A DNA stretch of 64,000 bases from Apteryx mantelli. Lineage: Eukaryota; Chordata; Aves; Apterygiformes; Apterygidae. Of the stretch, positions 12,003 to 24,169 are shown one piece after another. Position 1 is the first letter of the stretch. Every line of letters starts with the position of its first letter. The notes beneath the pieces are model-generated. The model was not told the DNA's origin. It did no database searches and saw only the letters and a program-made list of their open reading frames with translations. Position numbers and translations under genes: made by a program. The DNA is taken from contig NC_089980.1 of the NCBI RefSeq assembly GCF_036417845.1, positions 50,094,501 to 50,158,500 of the forward strand, given 5' to 3'.

Positions 12003-12008
12003 TTTATT
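12003..12008 (-). terminator. Candidate SDCCAG8 poly(A) signal
   Basis: Plus-strand TTTATT reads AATAAA on the minus strand. About 15-40 bases beyond it on the minus strand is a U-rich then GU-rich stretch (ttcttttttcctggctgtgtcc), the expected layout of a vertebrate cleavage site. It lies about 230 bases past the stop at 12241-12243 of the candidate terminal exon. Confidence 0.45.
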
Positions 12009-12240
12009 AATTAGAATTTCCATATGTAAATAAGACACAAATGTTATTACAAAAATAGATAAAAGTATTTATAAAAATTGTGCAAATTATGAGTGTCAGA
12101 GCTGTTAAAACTGGATTGCAAGTCCAGCCTTTTCAGAAAAGTCTTACATTAGGTGCCTTCCTTGAAATTTGGTAGGCTAGTAATGTTTCCAAAGTATTAG
12201 CATTCTGTAGTTAAAAAAAACAACTACAAATCAGTTGAAA

Positions 12241-12753
12241 TTAATTAGCAAGTGTGTGTCTGCTGCAAATGTTGCTTTGGGTGAGCTTCAAACAAGGCCA
12301 AGTTGCAGACCGGTACAGAGGAAAACTGAAAGATAAAGAAAGAGATGAGTTTTGAAGTAGGCTGTGGTCTATAGAGTCGCCTGCGTTTTTGATTTGTGTC
12401 ACTTTGGCCTGGGGGTGAGTTCTTAGAAAAGGAGGACATAAATGGTTAAGAACGGGATCCTGCTGGGTAAACAAGCGCTCTTGCAAAAGCCGGCACTTCC
12501 TGTAGCCCTGCTGTCCTTGCTGCTTTCTAAGATCAGAAATCTTACAGGTAGCAAGAACAAGAGGTATTTGAGTTCTGAAAAAACAACATCTCCATGAGCT
12601 CCAGACATTGCTCATGTTTAGCAGTAAATAACTGAGCTCTTGTTTTGGGGCACGTCTAAGATCCTGCCCCTTCTCCTTTCCAGGAAAGAGGAGGCAGGTT
12701 TGTGCCAGAGGCTGTTTACTGTGAACTGTGCAGAGTGCAGCCAGGGCGGGCAG
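12241..12753 (-). CDS. Candidate terminal exon of SDCCAG8
   Basis: A minus-strand AG acceptor (gcttcctgttttgatacag) precedes position 12753 and opens in phase 0, the phase required by the upstream exon ending at 19290. The read begins Leu-Pro-Ala-Leu and stays open for 170 codons to TAA at 12241-12243, the longest reading frame in the window. Mammalian SDCCAG8 resumes with Leu-Pro after the same junction but stops nine residues in. The shared Leu-Pro and the poly(A) signal at 12003 favour a terminal exon here. Against it, the predicted tail is Cys/Trp-containing and unlike the coiled coil, other frames are also fairly open, and a competing acceptor (…cttaacag) would give only HTDSFLF before a stop. 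Another acceptor with an immediate stop exists at 18735. Confidence 0.35.
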   Translation of the reverse strand: MPALAALCTVHSKQPLAQTCLLFPGKEKGQDLRRAPKQELSYLLLNMSNVWSSWRCCFFRTQIPLVLATCKISDLRKQQGQQGYRKCRLLQERLFTQQDPVLNHLCPPFLRTHPQAKVTQIKNAGDSIDHSLLQNSSLSLSFSFPLYRSATWPCLKLTQSNICSRHTLAN

Positions 12754-15614
12754 CTGTATCAAAACAGGAAGCTGTCTGTGTGCTGTTAAGAAACCTCTGG
12801 TGGGAAAGCTAATTTGTCATTTTTAAGGTCTTGCATAGCTATTGTTTGTGCTTCCTCAGTAGCACTTCAGGACTTAATTAAGAGTGAAGCATTAAACTCT
12901 ATTGGAGCTGGGGTAGCTACCTAGAATTAAGCAACTGGAGTTCTAAAATTTGAATTGAGAGAGGTAAACAGCCTCAGCACTAAAAATAAACTTTCTAATT
13001 TGGCTGGTTTTGCATTAGAGGACTAAAGGGTTTGTTTGCTTTAGTTTATATAAGGTAATTAGGGCTGAGTTAAACAAGGAGAATTTATGAAGCTGCAGTT
13101 TACTAATGAATTAAAGACGGTAACATTGTGCTTCTTTCCCCAAAATACATGCACCAACATCTCCCATCAGCTGCTACAGTTGGAGTCCCTCAGCATAGTG
13201 CAGGAAAAAATGTCCGCAGAAGGACTAGGGGTTAAATTCAGTACCTGTGACTGGTTAGTGGGAGTCAGAGGAAACCTCCTCCACGCTGCATTAACCCTCT
13301 ACACATGGCCAGCATTAGAGTACAGACAGAAGATTTAAAAGGCAAAAGAAATACCAGCTCTTGAAGAAGTATCCTGGCAATTGTTGCTGTTGTGGTTCCT
13401 TCAAGAAGTAGCTTGTGGCAGTCCCACTGATGATAGCCCAGCACTTCAGCACAATTCTGTCTCCACCAAATACTAAAACTAACATGCCCAGCTATAACCT
13501 GAGGTATGGATATATATTCCTTTTAGGTGCCCCTTTTCAGACAGTAGCACTTTGTATCACTCACTTCAGAACACTTCGACCCCTGAGATTTTATTGTCAA
13601 TATGCCTCTAACTGAAAAGCTGCCATCTTTCCTTCTTGTCAGTCTACCTAAAGCAGCAAAAAGCTTTTCATTAGCTCTACTTGTATGTGTGTTAAACCAG
13701 TTGGTACCAATATTTCTATCCGAAAAGCCTCCAGGGTGCCTATATTTCTTTTTATCACCACAGTCACTCCATGTTAATGATTTGCAAGATGCTGAACCTC
13801 AGCCTGATTGATGCAGTAGTCATTTCTCCACCTCACTACAGCAGGGCACCATTTGCTTAAAAAAAATAAAGCACAAATACTGGCAAAGTCTCAGTGTGCC
13901 CAACTATACAATAGCGATGCTAAAGCAGTCATTTGAGAAGTGGGATCAGTTCTCTAACTAAAGCAACTTGAATCCGTTACTCTTAACATCCAGGTAACTG
14001 CTGAATGATCTGGCCATTGGATATTCAGGGACAAGGGCCTTTTCAGTCTTAACGTTTTTCTTTCGTGAGCATACCTCTGCAGCACAAATTGCTGGAGTTC
14101 ACCCTACACCTCCTCCCCTCAGTGGCATATGTTTTAACTTGGTGGTCGGATATTCTTATAATGTGCTTCTGTAAGTAGTAAAACCATTGAAATCTGAATG
14201 TTTTAATCACTGTCGATCATATTTATAATGGAGGAAAGGGGAACCACTAGACTCCTGCTCTGTTTGGTAAGAAAGCATTCAGGTGGCTTAGTCACTCAAG
14301 TCCTCAGTTGTACCCAGCGACAGCAGCAGGCTCCACAACGGCTGAAGAGCTCAATGGTGGGTGCTGCAGCACTGAAGTGTTCATGTGCAGCCCAATATCA
14401 AACGCAGCTCTAACTGCATCGCTTCCATTCATAGTTGACTTTTAATTCATATCACCCCTGACTAAACTCCACCTAATGAGTAACAAAGTCCTGCTTTTCA
14501 CCTGTTTTGATAACTGTCTGTGGAACGTCACTGGCTGTTACAAACAGCCAGCAGAAGCACTGTTTTTGTGCATTAGAACTATACTGCATCTCACCAATAA
14601 ATAACCTAAGCAGCCCTCAGTTCTGCTGAAGAACAGCTGAGAGCCTGCTAAGGATCAGCCTCAATCACTTCTAACCCTAGAGATGGAGCGACTGCTCATT
14701 TTCTGGACAGTGAGCTACCTTTCTGTAACATTTAATGAAAAAAAGCATGAATGGGGCACTTGAGAGAACTTCAAGCATTGCATTTGTGGCTGGGAACCCA
14801 CTGAAAATTCATGCTCAGGTAAGAGAACAAATTGTATCACAGCTCAGGAACGACTGTCACTTTGGCAGTCCCTCACACTAAGCAGCTAGAGGGGTGAGGA
14901 TGGGAATATAGTAAAGGGCAAGTACATTATAAGTTCTGTTTAGAAAAAGAGTGGTGTGCTCACAGATACGTTTACTGAAAAATAGGACATCTGTAAGGAG
15001 GGAGCAGACGGTTTCAATGGCACAGCAATACAGAGAGCCTGGGGAGAGCGCAGATGCCTGCCAAGGACACAGGCTAGCTTGCACGAGGAGGTCTTCATGG
15101 GAGGAGGCAGAGTAGCGGCATACGCCGACAGACCTAGTTGGAGCTAATCCCCAAGGTCCATAGTCTGTCAGCTAGTCTGCACTTTCACTGCCTCAGCTGG
15201 CCAGCAACCCCTTCCGGCAAGCAGAGCCTGCAAGGAGATTATATAAATCGGGACAAATACTTATTTCCGTAAAACTGATGGGCACCAAGAGCAATCCTGC
15301 AAATGAGGAGCTTCCCAGCTTTCAGGAACCTAATCACACTAGATGGGCAGTGCTGAGGCTGCTAGTAATCTCTCTTTAGATGTTTGTTTGCTATATCATG
15401 GTATTCTTATTTAATAGCTATATAGGGTAGGAGATAAATCTCTCTCATTCTCCTGACTCGGAGCAATTTGAAATGTATGAGAGACTTTCAAAGGTTGAAA
15501 CGCAAAACTTGACTCTTTCAAAGACTTTGAAAATCAGAAGTGTAAATTCCATAATTGATCTTTTCACTACCTTTAGATGCTCATTTTTAATGGATCAGAA
15601 TATGTTATGAAGTA

Positions 15615-15654
15615 TGCCATCTATTAAATAATAGTGCCATCTATTAAATATTAG
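15615..15654. repeat. 20-bp tandem duplication, two copies
   Basis: The unit tgccatctattaaataatag is followed directly by a copy with one substitution (…aatattag). Confidence 0.9.
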
Positions 15655-16276
15655 TGCAATGACTTGACATTGGCATATGCTGTGTGTCAGGCCAGATTAT
15701 TGTAATGGTCCTTTTTAGCCCAATGAAAATGAAAATTAGTGCGAGCATCTTCATTATGTTGTACCCATTACTGCATTAAGTTGGAAAACAGAATTTCACT
15801 TGTTTGTTTGCTTCTCTGGGGCTATGTCTACAGCCTACTTTGCATTTTAGAATGAAAGATATATAAGAAAAGCTTGTGAAGGACCTGAATTGGAGAAATA
15901 TTAATAATTAAACAAAAGCTGTGCTAGTGCTGGGGAAGGGTGTGGATAATTGGAGCTTTCTGCTACGCTCTGGCTGTGTGACAAATATTTTCCAAGTAAA
16001 GATGCTTAACTGAAGATGTTGAAGCCCAAACTTGTAGGCAGATGGTTATTCTGAAATAATATTGAGCTACTTTCAGTAATAGGAGAGTTAACTTGTTATT
16101 TTAAAAGCATGTAATTCATTCCTGGGAATGAGAAAGATGTTTTTAAATATTGTGGTACTTGTCTTGGTTACTCCTTCAACAAGGATGCTAAAAGCCTTTA
16201 ACTCATGCTGCCTGTAAGGGAATTCAACATGTGGCTGGATGAAGTATTTTTTATAATGGCTTTTTTTCATTCACTT

Positions 16277-16300
16277 AAAAAAAAAAAAAAAAAAAAAAAA
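16277..16300. repeat. Poly(A) run, 24 bases
   Basis: 24 uninterrupted A on the plus strand. No retrocopy body is recognisable upstream, so it is treated as a simple repeat. Confidence 0.9.
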
Positions 16301-17332
16301 GGATTTTTTCCTTACATTGTCCCATGAGTTTTCCATGAAAAACAGATTCTCGTAACACCCCAGAACATACTAGGACTTCTTTTTCTCTTTTTTCCTGCCC
16401 TCCTCCTCTGTCCCCCCAAATACAGACAATATTAACATTGGAAACAAAATGCGATGGAAATAACCTGGGTTTTGAGGAAAAAAAGCCATGCAAGATACAT
16501 TTGGTCAGTGTTTTTTCTCTAGACTAAATTCATTAAAATATATGTGGCAACTTTAAAGTCTTGGACTTAAATTACAATTAAAAAACAAAAAAAGAGTTTT
16601 GACAAGGCAATAGGACCAGGTATATACTATGCAGCAGTACCGTCATTCCAACACCACCTCCTCAACTACAATTATTTATATAATGTTTCTTTCAACATGA
16701 CACTAAGTTTTTATGATTCATTTTAGAATTGTAGCCTTTCTGAGGAAAATAGAGAAGCTTCTGCTTTCTGAACACAAAAATACTACTGGAAGTGACAGAA
16801 TTTAACCAATTCCAAATCAAAAGACAAACACCCAGCATTTGTCTAGCCTAGCCCCAAAAGTACCTATGGTAAAATTCGAGTGCTAAAACTTCCCACCTTA
16901 CTAGGTGCCCCCTTCTCCTGCAAATTAAATCTGGAAGATATTTTTAGAAAATCTGCCAGGTAAGTCTGTCTTACTTTGTTTTGGAGTGCTTTTTCTAAAT
17001 TTTAAAAAGTACAAAAAAAAGTCAATTTCAAACCAGAAATGTTTCAAACACTTTCTTCTCCCCTTTTTTTATCCTGAAGTGTTTGCCAGATTCAACCCAC
17101 ATCTGCAAATAGTTTTAGTCCTTCTTTCCTCTCCCTCCCCTCTCTCTATATATAGTATATAGAAAAAATACCTTCTTCTGCTCATTTCTCTATCCATCCA
17201 GGTTTTTACTTGATTCCATCTGTGTCTTGTTTGAGATCTGCATCCCATTTTTTTCCTGAAATATGCAACTGCTGAGTTACTGGTGGCTTATGTTCCAAGC
17301 TACAACAGCAAATTTAGGTTAGTGTATTTTAC

Positions 17333-17415
17333 ATAATTTTTAAAGGTATGATTGGTATCTATATAATTTTTAAATATTTTTAATAATTTTTAAAGGTATG
17401 ATTGGTATCCATATA
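17333..17415. repeat. Local direct repeat, about 33 bp at 50-bp spacing
   Basis: The segment ataatttttaaaggtatgat and its continuation ttggtatc(t/c)atata starts at 17333 and again at 17383 with one difference. This looks like a recent small tandem duplication. Confidence 0.85.
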
Positions 17416-18776
17416 AAATTGACTATAAAGGAGAACTATTGAATAATACAGTAAAATGCGGAATATGATGTAACCTTCATCTTTGAAGATAGTATCAATA
17501 CTGATTCTGCAGTTCTGATTGTGTTTTTTTTTTTTTTATTTCTACAATAACAATATATATCAATCTGTAGTTAAAATCTCCCATCTTTGGTTTTCTTAAC
17601 ACAATTGTCTGACTTTCCAGGCAGCTCTTTTGGGCTGAATTCCAATTCTCAGAGAATCAGAGTTAGTTCCTTTAAATAGCTGCAAATAGATTCTTAGGAC
17701 TCATTTTGTTATAATTTTTAAAAATCATTCTTTTTTTCTGAGCATCCTCCAATTAAAAAAAAATCCTCTGGAGCACAATTAGCTTAAAATGAACATATAA
17801 ATGAAGAAAAAAAACAAAGTTTTCAACAGTCAAATCTTGATAGCATTATATTACCTAAATGATTTTCTTCTCCTTTTGTATGATTTCTGTATTTCTGCCC
17901 AACCTTATAAAAGTCAAGTTGCTTCCAGATAAAATAGATAACCAATAACAAAATCCCTGCGGACTATGTAAAGTCTTGTCACCTTACAGAATGTGCTGCC
18001 TTTAAAACAGAGGAATTTTCGTTTTCTTTTCAGAACAGCAAATGCTCTTAAAATAGCTTATAGAAAGAATACTATGGTTGCCCTAAAATTTGCCAGTAGT
18101 TACTACATGCTGATAATCTTACAGTATCTTGAGTTACCAGGTTTGTCTACTACAACCAGAAATCCTGTAATACCAAACATACATACTGACATGATTAAAA
18201 GCATAACAAAGTACGGATTTTGTTCTCCTAGGTTAAGCATCTTGGCATTTATTAAATCCTAAAGCTAAAATGCTTATGAAAAACAGCATGATTTAAGTAT
18301 TTTGAAGTTCCAAAACATTCATTTTCTTTTCACTGTTAAGTATGCTGCTGGACAAAATTTTTCTCCACTGAATTTCTTTGGTTACCTTAACAGAACTCCA
18401 GTTACTCTGTGCAAACTCATTAGTCTGCTGTACTCATAAGTTAGATAACATCATGATATGGTTGAATTAGTTAATTCACTTTAGTCACAGAAACAAGGGG
18501 TTTGATTGTTTGACAGTTTACTGAAAAATCTCATTCTGCACTTGTTAGTTTTCAGAAAAGGAAAGGAAGGAAAAAAGAGAGAATGAGAATGAAAGAAAAA
18601 AACAAGGAATCGGTTCTCTCCCTCATTTGCAAAGCACTGACTGATTGAAGAACAGTGGCCAAAGAAGAAAAAATAGAAAATGCAGCCCATGAGGATCTGT
18701 AGCTTCCTAGAGACCACCGGAAGCAACAGTCAGTCCTGCAAAAGATGCAGTGCGGTGATTAGTGCTCAGGTAGATT

Positions 18777-18796
18777 AATTTCAATTAATTGAAATT
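18777..18796. repeat. 20-bp perfect palindrome
   Basis: AATTTCAATTAATTGAAATT equals its own reverse complement. It contains two ATTA/TAAT homeodomain cores in mirror arrangement. Confidence 0.85.
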
Positions 18797-19289
18797 CTCC
18801 ATCTCACACTTGGGTGAAGGGTTCATGAAGCAGCATGAATGATAAATGCTATTTAAAAATAAAGAAACAAAGTCACCAAGTGGTAGGGGGACTTAAGCCT
18901 GACAGATGTCAGAAAGAGTTCTTAGAAAATACCAACATCAAGCTACTATTTAAATGTTAATGCTTTTAAAGAACAGATTTTCATCTTCTCTGAAAAAGGA
19001 GCACAAAATCTGATAAGAAAGCTAGGAATTGCCAACAAGAATTACTTCTGTTAACTGTCACTTCAAAACCTTTCCTACTTTAGTTTAGGTTTAAGCAGGA
19101 CTCAGGTCCACCTACTATTTTCCCTGCCATCTCTCTCCAATTGCATGGAATTATTTCCAGTTTTATAAGGTAATGTCTTATTAAAAATAAACAAAAAAAA
19201 CAAGCAAAAATAAAACCAGCTGAGAAGAGATTTGACTCTTAAAGCTGCAGAATATTTGCCTAAAACTTTCTTTTCTTTTGGCATGGTAC

Positions 19290-19416
19290 CTGTGTTCGCA
19301 GAAACTGCACCTCTTCTGTAAGCATCTGCTTCTCTTTGAAGAGCTGATTCTGTTTGTTGAGTAACTCCACTAGCTGCTGGGCAGTGGTCTGGCAGTGCTT
19401 GTCAAGCTGGTACAGC
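19290..19416 (-). CDS. SDCCAG8 penultimate coding exon (C-terminal coiled coil)
   Basis: This exon encodes LYQLDKHCQTTAQQLVELL through LTEEVQFLRTQ, closely matching the C-terminal coiled coil of SDCCAG8 (CCCAP/NPHP10). SDCCAG8 is a centrosomal and ciliary-base scaffold needed for ciliogenesis and neuronal migration; its loss causes Senior-Loken syndrome and Bardet-Biedl syndrome 16 in humans. The first base completes an Arg codon (AG|G) begun in the exon at 55419-55550. On the minus strand the acceptor is tttttttccag before 19416 and the donor is GTACCA after 19290. The exon is 127 nt and ends in phase 0 after CAG. Heptad-like Leu spacing and many Gln/Glu/Lys support a coiled coil. Reading through the donor would add VPCQKKRKF and stop. 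Confidence 0.96.
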
Positions 19417-22400
19417 CTGGAAAAAAATAGATGAAAGGATTGCAGTGGATCTGCAGTTGGAATTTGCTGCCGAAGCTTTGATGTTTGTACTGGCGGGTGC
19501 AGCTTCCTGATGACTGCACTCGGGCTGGTGTTGTGCTGAGACTAAGGCATTAGTTCCAGGGTGGGCATTCAGCACATTTTATTTTGACGCTTTACATGAG
19601 CACTTTTAAATGTTTGCACTTCTAATTTAGAAGCCTTGTCATGACGTGATAGCAAACTGTTTTGCCATTAAGTGACATCAGTTAAAGATCCCAGGACCAT
19701 ATCCTGACATGTGTAGCTAAGCAAGCTGTGCCTTGCACTCCTCTCCTATAAAAAGGCTGCCATGAGCTCAGCGCTGTTCTCAGGGCATTGCAGGGAACGT
19801 CAGTCAGCACATCTGCACACTCCATATCTACTTAAATAACCAGCTTCCCAGATCATATGCACTCCCATAGATTACCCAATTGCCCCAAACCCCTGACAAA
19901 CTGGACCCGGAGTGACAAAAACTTTTGTTTTCTGTCTACTGCTCTTCATAACCTGGTCAATGTTCCAAAACTCATTACAGAAAGCAACATTTATTTAACC
20001 CGTTAAAACAAGCTTAGTGTTAATTGAGCATGTCAGCAGAGATCTCCGGTACTAAACTTTTAATAGTGTGACAGGGATTCCTGGGGAAGGACATAAAGAG
20101 CCCATCACTCCAAAAGGTCCTCATCCAGGGCTGGAAAAGAGAGGGACCAAGCTGGTGGGTATGAAAAAGAATGTTGTTTACACTTGAAAAACAAAAGCCC
20201 AATTTACGACAATCAAAACAGTGCTGGAGACAAGGCAAGGCTGCCTTTATACAACCAGTAATGCTTGTTATGTCCCCAGTGGCTGTGATCCTGTCATGAA
20301 AAAGGTAAAAAGTCTGCTTGGGACCAAAAATAAGCTGGAAAATTTGAAAAATAAAGACATTTCATTTACTCTTAAATGGAAATGTCTTTAGTTAGAAGAC
20401 TGCAGATATATTTGGAGCTTCTTTTCTTCAGATATACATACCATAGATAGAAACCCATACATCTAAATACCACTATGCACTTGGAGAGCATGAACCAACT
20501 TTGGAGATGGCTATTACCAAGTTTTTGTCAATATTAATTCTGGATCTAAACTTTGCCCTTGCCTTTTTTAGAACTATTTCTTGTTCAACATATAGAAATA
20601 CAGCTTCAGCTGAACAAAGTGTTTATGCTTGTCTCTCTTACAATCTGTGGTTTTAATGGAATTAGTTACATGTTTACAATAAGGCATGTGACTTTCTGAA
20701 TCTTACTACTTTCAACTCCATGGAGTAGTTCTGACTTGTACAGCTGTCAAAACTCAGCTAAGCTACTCATTCTGAATATTCATGTTCTTTAGCAGGATTG
20801 TTCAAATAATAGCAAATACCCCCAACTTTCTTGATAAAAAGCTAGTAAAATCTAGCTGAAACTAAATTGGCAAAATCTAAGTCAAAACCAGTATTTACTG
20901 ACCTGTATCTGTCAGTCACTTTCTTTGAAATCAAATGCAATGATCCTGTAGTAAACGTTTTGCATGGACATGTTTCATAGTGTCCTGCTACTATGTTAAT
21001 ACATCTCTGCAAAAAGGGATTTGAGGAGCTTCAGGACCACGTACTGGGGACCAGAACAAAACTAAACGCAGCTAAGTGCAAACAATAACAGCTGGTTGTA
21101 AACTTCCAATGAAGTAAACAAAGACCATTTTGGCAGTATAGAATGTTCTTCTAATCACGATTTCACACTCCCTATATGTTCCAAACTATAACGTGTTAAT
21201 ACATGAGCTTGTTTATTCTTCATTTCCTTACCAAGTGTGATTTCAGGACTGTGGAACTTCAAAAAAACAAAACAACCTCCCCCTCCAAAAAATACCCCTA
21301 CCCTTGTACTCGTTTTGTTTTGTTTTAAAGATAGTTGTTCATCCAAGAGCATTAGATTGCTTCCAGTGCAAGAAGAACGGTATTGTTTGCTGGAGGCAAT
21401 GCAAGAGGGCTTCAGACTGGAGATCAGAGTTCTGCTTACTACTTTGCCATGGATTTAACTTGAAGAAGATATGTAATCTTATTAAACCTATTTATTTGTA
21501 ATAAAGATATTTTCCAGTCCTTTTTATAGAGCACTTGCTACTTTATAACAGTACTGGCAGGGATGTGTAAATGTAAAGTGCTGTCTTCAGACAGACCAAG
21601 GAAAGAACTCAGTGCTATACTACGCAATTTAGAGGTTTGAGGCTTTGAAAACTTCTTTGCTTGGGGTTAATCATCTGTGATAGTACAACAGCCTGGCTCA
21701 ACAACAGTCTGAATTCAGGTCCTTAGAATTTAATTTCTGCTGAATTTGACATAAAATCAATAAATTTCCATTATGCTAGTCTGTTTTAAAAGCAGTTATA
21801 TGCTCTTTGAGAGACCCTTTTGCACAAAATTAATATTACTGACAGCTAAAGACATAATAGCTAAGTACTGAAGACCCTCAACCACCATCTTTGCAGTAAC
21901 ACAACAAGCTTTGTCCATTAGTAAGGCAAAGCCCATTTTGGAAGCAAGAGCAAATAGCAGTGATGAAGTCCACAAGAAGGCCTTTCCCAGATGTGTCTCT
22001 TCTCTTGCGAGGGGAAGGTTCCAGTGGAAGAGCCACCACTTCAGTGCAGGAACATACTCCAGTTCTGGCACACAGACAGAAATCATTTCCAGCTCATATA
22101 AATTTTACATCAAAACAACACATTCTACTAGAACTATGCCTTAGTGCTCTTTATTGTAAAGCTCTATATGCTATTTGATCATGTAAAATGTAATTCAGAT
22201 AAGCTATTGTAAGTCAAAAAGTCCTTAATTATTGAAATATTACTCAATTATACTTTTTTGTTTTGTAAATTTACCACCCACCGTGTTACATTTAGACTGT
22301 CATTTGAACAAAGGTAAAAGGATGACACAGACACTGAACTGGGTTTTCCTAGCAAGCCACAACTTGACTTCTGTCATCTGTATTTATCTCTAGTGCTTGA

Positions 22401-24169
22401 GAACAGGGTTAATAACGACCCCAGTTTTGGGTCATGATGGATAAAGAGGGAGTAGATCTAGTCAGCGCAGATCTCAGTCCATGACTTCCCAAATGCTGTC
22501 TGCCAGTCTGCTCTCCCATAACCGCTGCCAAGCTGGCCCTTGGTCTGAACTCTGGGACTACCAGCCTGTTCCAGTGCATTTAGCTCTTGAGGACAGGCTC
22601 TGGGCCCTTTCACAATATCTGCTATTACGTGTGACACGTGCAGCACAACCACACATTCCCATATGCATTGTATCTGGCCTGCCTGCTGATCTCGTAAATG
22701 ATTCAAGATGAGAAATGAACAGCTCCACCCACACTCACTGTACTTCCCATATGTTACAACTGCACATCGATGCCTGCCATCATTTTTACAACTGGGTGAC
22801 AGAACCTTCTGCACGTTTTGCTAATACAACTGAGTGAGGCTGTGCAGTCACCAGGTTCGCTTCGACAACGCTCCTGACCAGGCAAACATCCTGAGCGTCT
22901 GAGCGACCATACCTCCTTCCCTATACTCACCCTCACTTCCACATTAGTTAATTTTTCCACCAAAGTGGCAAGAATCTCCCAACTGGCATGTCAAGTGACT
23001 GCTGCTCCTTGGCCTGGGAGTGCTGCAGGGTAGGAACCGACTCCAAACTCTGTCATGCTACTTCAAGGCACAGGTTTAAGAAATGTACCGTGTTTAAAGA
23101 GTTGCATTTGGACTACTTACCGGAAAACCTGACACTAAGGGAGTAGCTTCCATTTAGCAATAATAATTAATACACTTAAATTTTTTTTTCCATTAACCAT
23201 TCCAAACCAAAATTCCTATTTCTATATGGAGGTAGGCAAGAGGCTGCTTTGTGAGACAAGTACAAGCGGTTCCACGGAAGGAAAACAAAACTGAGGCATC
23301 ATAATCTGTAATGAATGCTTTAAGGTAAATGTTTCACCCTAATCCTCAATCCTTGAAGCTCATATGCAGCTTTTGCCTAGAACGGCTCCAAGCTCCTGTG
23401 CTACTTAGTGCTGCTTGTGCCACAGCCTGCAGAAGAGCACATCTCTCAGTTTGCACAGCAGTAACATTTGCATCTAAGGTTAGGCTAGACCCTAACCTGT
23501 CCAGAAATTACATGGAAAGGGATATGTTTTGTAACATTTAGACAAGTATAAGCAGACAACCATTGCCAGGCCCTACACAAACTATGTGAAACATAAGGCA
23601 CGCAACAGAGCTTTGGCACCAAGGTGAATCCCACCGAACAGAGTAAACTTCCCCTACATTTGACAACAGAAAGCTGGACTTGAACTGTGTGGCCTACGGA
23701 CAATAGAAAAGCTTCTTTTTTTCCTATAAAGATGTGCTGCAAATCCAGGGGCATCCACAAGGCTCTAGAAACAGGCACACTGAGGGGTCCCTGCCCCAGG
23801 CAACTCACAAGCCCATGAATCCACAGGCAACTATGACCAGTGGAAGGAAAAGCTGATACAACCTGCCTGTACTCCTCTGGGCTTTCAAGTTTATTTGAAA
23901 TAACTGAATACGCAAGGATCTGTGGGCAGCGTCCATCCATCCAGAAGTGGGGATCAGTCCTGGAAAAAGTAGAGGCATTGAAAGGTTATTTATTCTTTCA
24001 GTGCAGTGAGGTTACTAACGCAGAAGGTTTTCACTGTGCTCTGCAGAGCTGAGTCTACTGAAATGGTGCAACCGGACTGCAGCAACCTGCAGCAGCTGAG
24101 CCGCCAAATCCAATAACCGTGCTGCATTTACTGGCACACATCTTAATTAGGTTTTAATACAAGCGATCT

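Larger units (their letters stand above)
12754..19289 (-). other. Probable last SDCCAG8 intron
   Basis: This stretch lies between the certain exon at 19290-19416 and the candidate terminal exon. It is AT-rich and holds only short tandem duplications (15615-15654, 17333-17415), a 24-A run (16277-16300), a 20-bp palindrome (18777-18796) and a purine-rich run (about 18550-18605). I see no gene inside it. If the alternative acceptor at 18735 is used, the last intron is only about 550 bases and the rest is intergenic. Confidence 0.4.

Noticed and set aside
17535-17650. Minus-strand acceptor-like sites near 17620-17650 giving PKRAAWKVRQLC or LPGKSDNC-like endings, with AATAAA at 17535-17540
   Set aside because: The acceptors are weak (…aaagag, …aattcag without a good pyrimidine tract) and the AATAAA is part of an A-run, so this was ranked below the 12753 and 18735 candidates for the SDCCAG8 terminus.
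22458-22814. 118-codon minus-strand open frame
   Set aside because: No motif or upstream promoter context; overlapping frames on the other strand are equally open.
23485-23940. 151-codon minus-strand open frame
   Set aside because: No recognisable motif, no splice or start context, and it lies in a moderately GC-rich stop-poor region. Composition alone can explain it.
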